NCBI GenBank assembly: GCA_003586115.2
Contig: QVOM02000034.1
Location: forward strand, 110,275,610-110,339,609
From: Salvator merianae
Lineage: Eukaryota; Chordata; Lepidosauria; Squamata; Teiidae
DNA: 64,000 nucleotides
Direction of reading: 5' to 3'
The translations under genes were made by a program, and so were the position numbers. Below the pieces are notes generated by a model. It was not told the origin of the DNA and did not search any database. It saw only the letters and a program-made list of their open reading frames with translations. Position 1 is the first letter of the stretch. Each line of letters opens with the position of its first letter. Positions 54,601-57,600 of the stretch are shown in pieces.

Positions 54601-57600
54601 GTGGCAGCAGTCAATATGGTGTCGGATATGGAAATTTGTATGGTAACAGACCAGGAAGCCAATATGGTGGCAGCAGCCAGTATGGTGGAGGACCAGGAAG
54701 CCAGTATGGTGGAGGACCAGGAAGCCAATATGGTGGCAGCAGCCAGTATGGTGGAGGACAAGGAAGCCAATATGGTGGCAGCAGCCAGTATGGTGGCAGC
54801 AGCCAATATGGTGGTGGACGTGGCAGCCAATACAGTGGACAAGTAAGAAATACTTTTCAACAGAATTGACATTTTACTGTGATATTTAAGGTGCCTCCAG
54901 ATAACAGTAAAAAAACCCACACAGAAAATGATGTTTTCCATAATAGTGATTACTTACCTCTGTCTGGCATTTCTTCATGGAAGCCTTCCTCTTGCAAAAT
55001 ACCTGTATGTAGGAAATGTGGGGGGAAAAAACCCAATGGGAAGTGGACAGGCTCTTCCTACATATAGGTATTTTGCAAGAGGAACGATCCAGTGAAGAAA
55101 CGCCAGACAGAGGTAAGAACCCAGGATTTTGCTGGGATTGTCTCCTGCCATCTAAACATCCCAGAATTTCCTCTGACTGTCTGAAGGCACCCTTAGGCTT
55201 CTGACCACAAAAACACAACCTAATGATTGTCTGTTGTTTTAATCAATGAGTTCATATTCAAATAATAATCTATAATGTGGTTATCAAAATAGATAATATG
55301 ATGGAGGCAAATGCAGCTGGTACTGCATATTAAACAAATTAGAAATATCTTTTTCAGTAACATTTATAGTTAAATGACTCCCTAAAGGCCAAACTTGAAG
55401 GTTCTATGATGGTAGCTAATGATGTATTTGCCTTTTCTCAGGAACCAGTCATAGGAAGCCTAATATTGGATCAGGGGCATTCTGTGGAATTACAACTTTA
55501 TGAAGGAGATAGTATCATCACTAAGGCTATGGCTACAGATGGGTTTGATACTGAACTGGATTTGGCATTAGATCTCACTGTCTGTTCATAGCAGATGCAC
55601 ATGTGATGCCAGCCTGCTTGTACAAGTGTTCTGACTATTCCTTCCTCTGAATGGAGAGTAGAAACCTGAAAATGGAGTGAGCAATCTTTTATAGCTGCCC
55701 AAATGGCATTTAGAAGTGTTCCTGCAGCAAGCAGATTCTACCATTAAAGAATCTAATTGCCCTCCCTCATCGCCAAAAACTGGCATGGGAACCAGGGTGC
55801 ACGAAAGCAGGTTTGAAATTACCCTGGTTCAGTGTCCCCTTTTGGGATAAACACCCACTCTGTGTTCACCCCTAAGCTTTAATCCAGCTTCTGACCACTT
55901 TCACAGTGAGAGAACCCATCAGCAAAATGACAAGTTGTTATGTTTCGGCATTATCTGACTCAGAAAATCTACCTTTGCGTTAGATCACATGGAAAGAAAA
56001 TAGCTCATCAGTTCGCTGATGTGTTCAGTCATTCTGAAGGTGAGCTGAAGCTAGATTAAAACGTAGGTGTAAACAGGCAGGTGGAGATTCTATATCATGC
56101 ATTAATGTTTTCGCCTCTGAGGCTAATAATAGCTTGGTACGGGATGAGGAAGTACTTTGCTTTGTGTCAGTGATACAGAATCAAAGGATTAATAATAGCT
56201 CCAATCTAACTTGGCCTATGGCTCTTTCTGTGTGTTTGCATTAAGGAAAAGATGGCAAGTGCTTAAAATCACAGAACTTGGATATCATATCTAGTTTGGC
56301 CATAGCATGAAATAAGTTTGACATGGAATGAAAAAATCACAACTGTAGCTAATTTAGTTTAAGATAAGATAGTTGATACAGTGGTAGCCAGTTTAGAAAT
56401 ATTCTCAAAATAAATGTTCGCAGGAATACTGGCATTTATTTTAAAAAATATTCCCAATTTCTTTGTGATCCTATAGGGTTCCAGCTACGGAAGTAGCCAG
56501 TATGGTAGTGGAAGGGGCAGCCAATACGGTGGGCAGGTAAGAACCATTTATCAAATGTATGAAACATTTAACTAACATTTAACTCAATCCAGGAATAAAA
56601 CTTCTTGTTCACCAATACCTGGCATCTTGATGTTTAACTATCATCTCCAAATCCAATTCTTAATGCCTAGATTTTAAAGACAGGATTTTAAAATCCTACG
56701 TAAAAGAAGAAAGTACCTGTTCTTAGGCTTTTTGTTAATATATTTAAATAGGTCTATCATAATAATAGGCTTGTTGGAGAAATCTAAATCATGACTGGTC
56801 TGAGGATGTGAATATGTCATCAAACCAAATGCATGCTTTTCTATTACCACTTTATGTCACTAACAGGTTTGCCTATGGAGGGTCAGAGACTGTGTTCCCA
56901 TTATGCAGTGAAGGTGCCTTAATAAAGATTGCAAGACTGCTGGTCTCCTTTGGGAGTAATGAAAACAAGGCTCACTTAAGCTGCCTTTGCTGTATAATGG
57001 AGCCGCAGCCTGAATGGAAGCTAATAAAATGATCCTCAGTCCAGCAAGATAGTAGAGTTATAAGTGTGATGATGTGGTTCATCCATCCTGATGGATCAAA
57101 TTTAACCAGACTTTGGCTAGATCTTAGTGGATCTGCGTGTATACAAATTAAATAGACTGTTCATGTTTTCCCTTATTTGGGTGAAGTCCTGGGTGGCATA
57201 GAGACTTGTTTTTGCCAGTCCTCAGACAGATTCTATTGCTTATCGTCCCCATGATAAGCAGCTTAGGGGAACAATTACTCATTTTGTTCCTTTTTCACAT
57301 CCTGTATTTTTAAAAAATCAGAATGCTGGGATGTCTTTCATAGGTGATGGTTGCAGCTGACGTGGTAAGGGAGTTTGGGATTGCTGTGAATTGTGGGACT
57401 TGTTTCTAAGTGCAAACATCTTTAGGACTACACTGCACAGAGCTGTGCAGATAGGATTCCTATGATAAGTGTTTTGAACTCCATGCAACTCTGAGGTCTG
57501 TGTTCAGCAGGAAGCATGCACCATTTCCGCACTAGGGAGTAGCTACAGAGGAATGAGGGTGCCATATATATCTCTGCTCCACTTCCTGTAGAACTTGATA

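Noticed and set aside
54387..54941. Long minus-strand open frame (184 codons) opposite exon 41
   Set aside because: It is a mirror of the coding repeat; the protein would be [14 protein letters not shown] repeats with no splice or start context.
55406..55591. Open frame [20 protein letters not shown] after a cttttctcag acceptor
   Set aside because: No phase-0 donor, a stop after LDLTVCS, and no likeness to the gene; listed only as unknown.
57344..57364. Possible 21-nt phase-0 exon (VMVAADV) with GTAAGG donor
   Set aside because: The acceptor context is weak, the length is below the smallest accepted exon and the sequence does not match any module.
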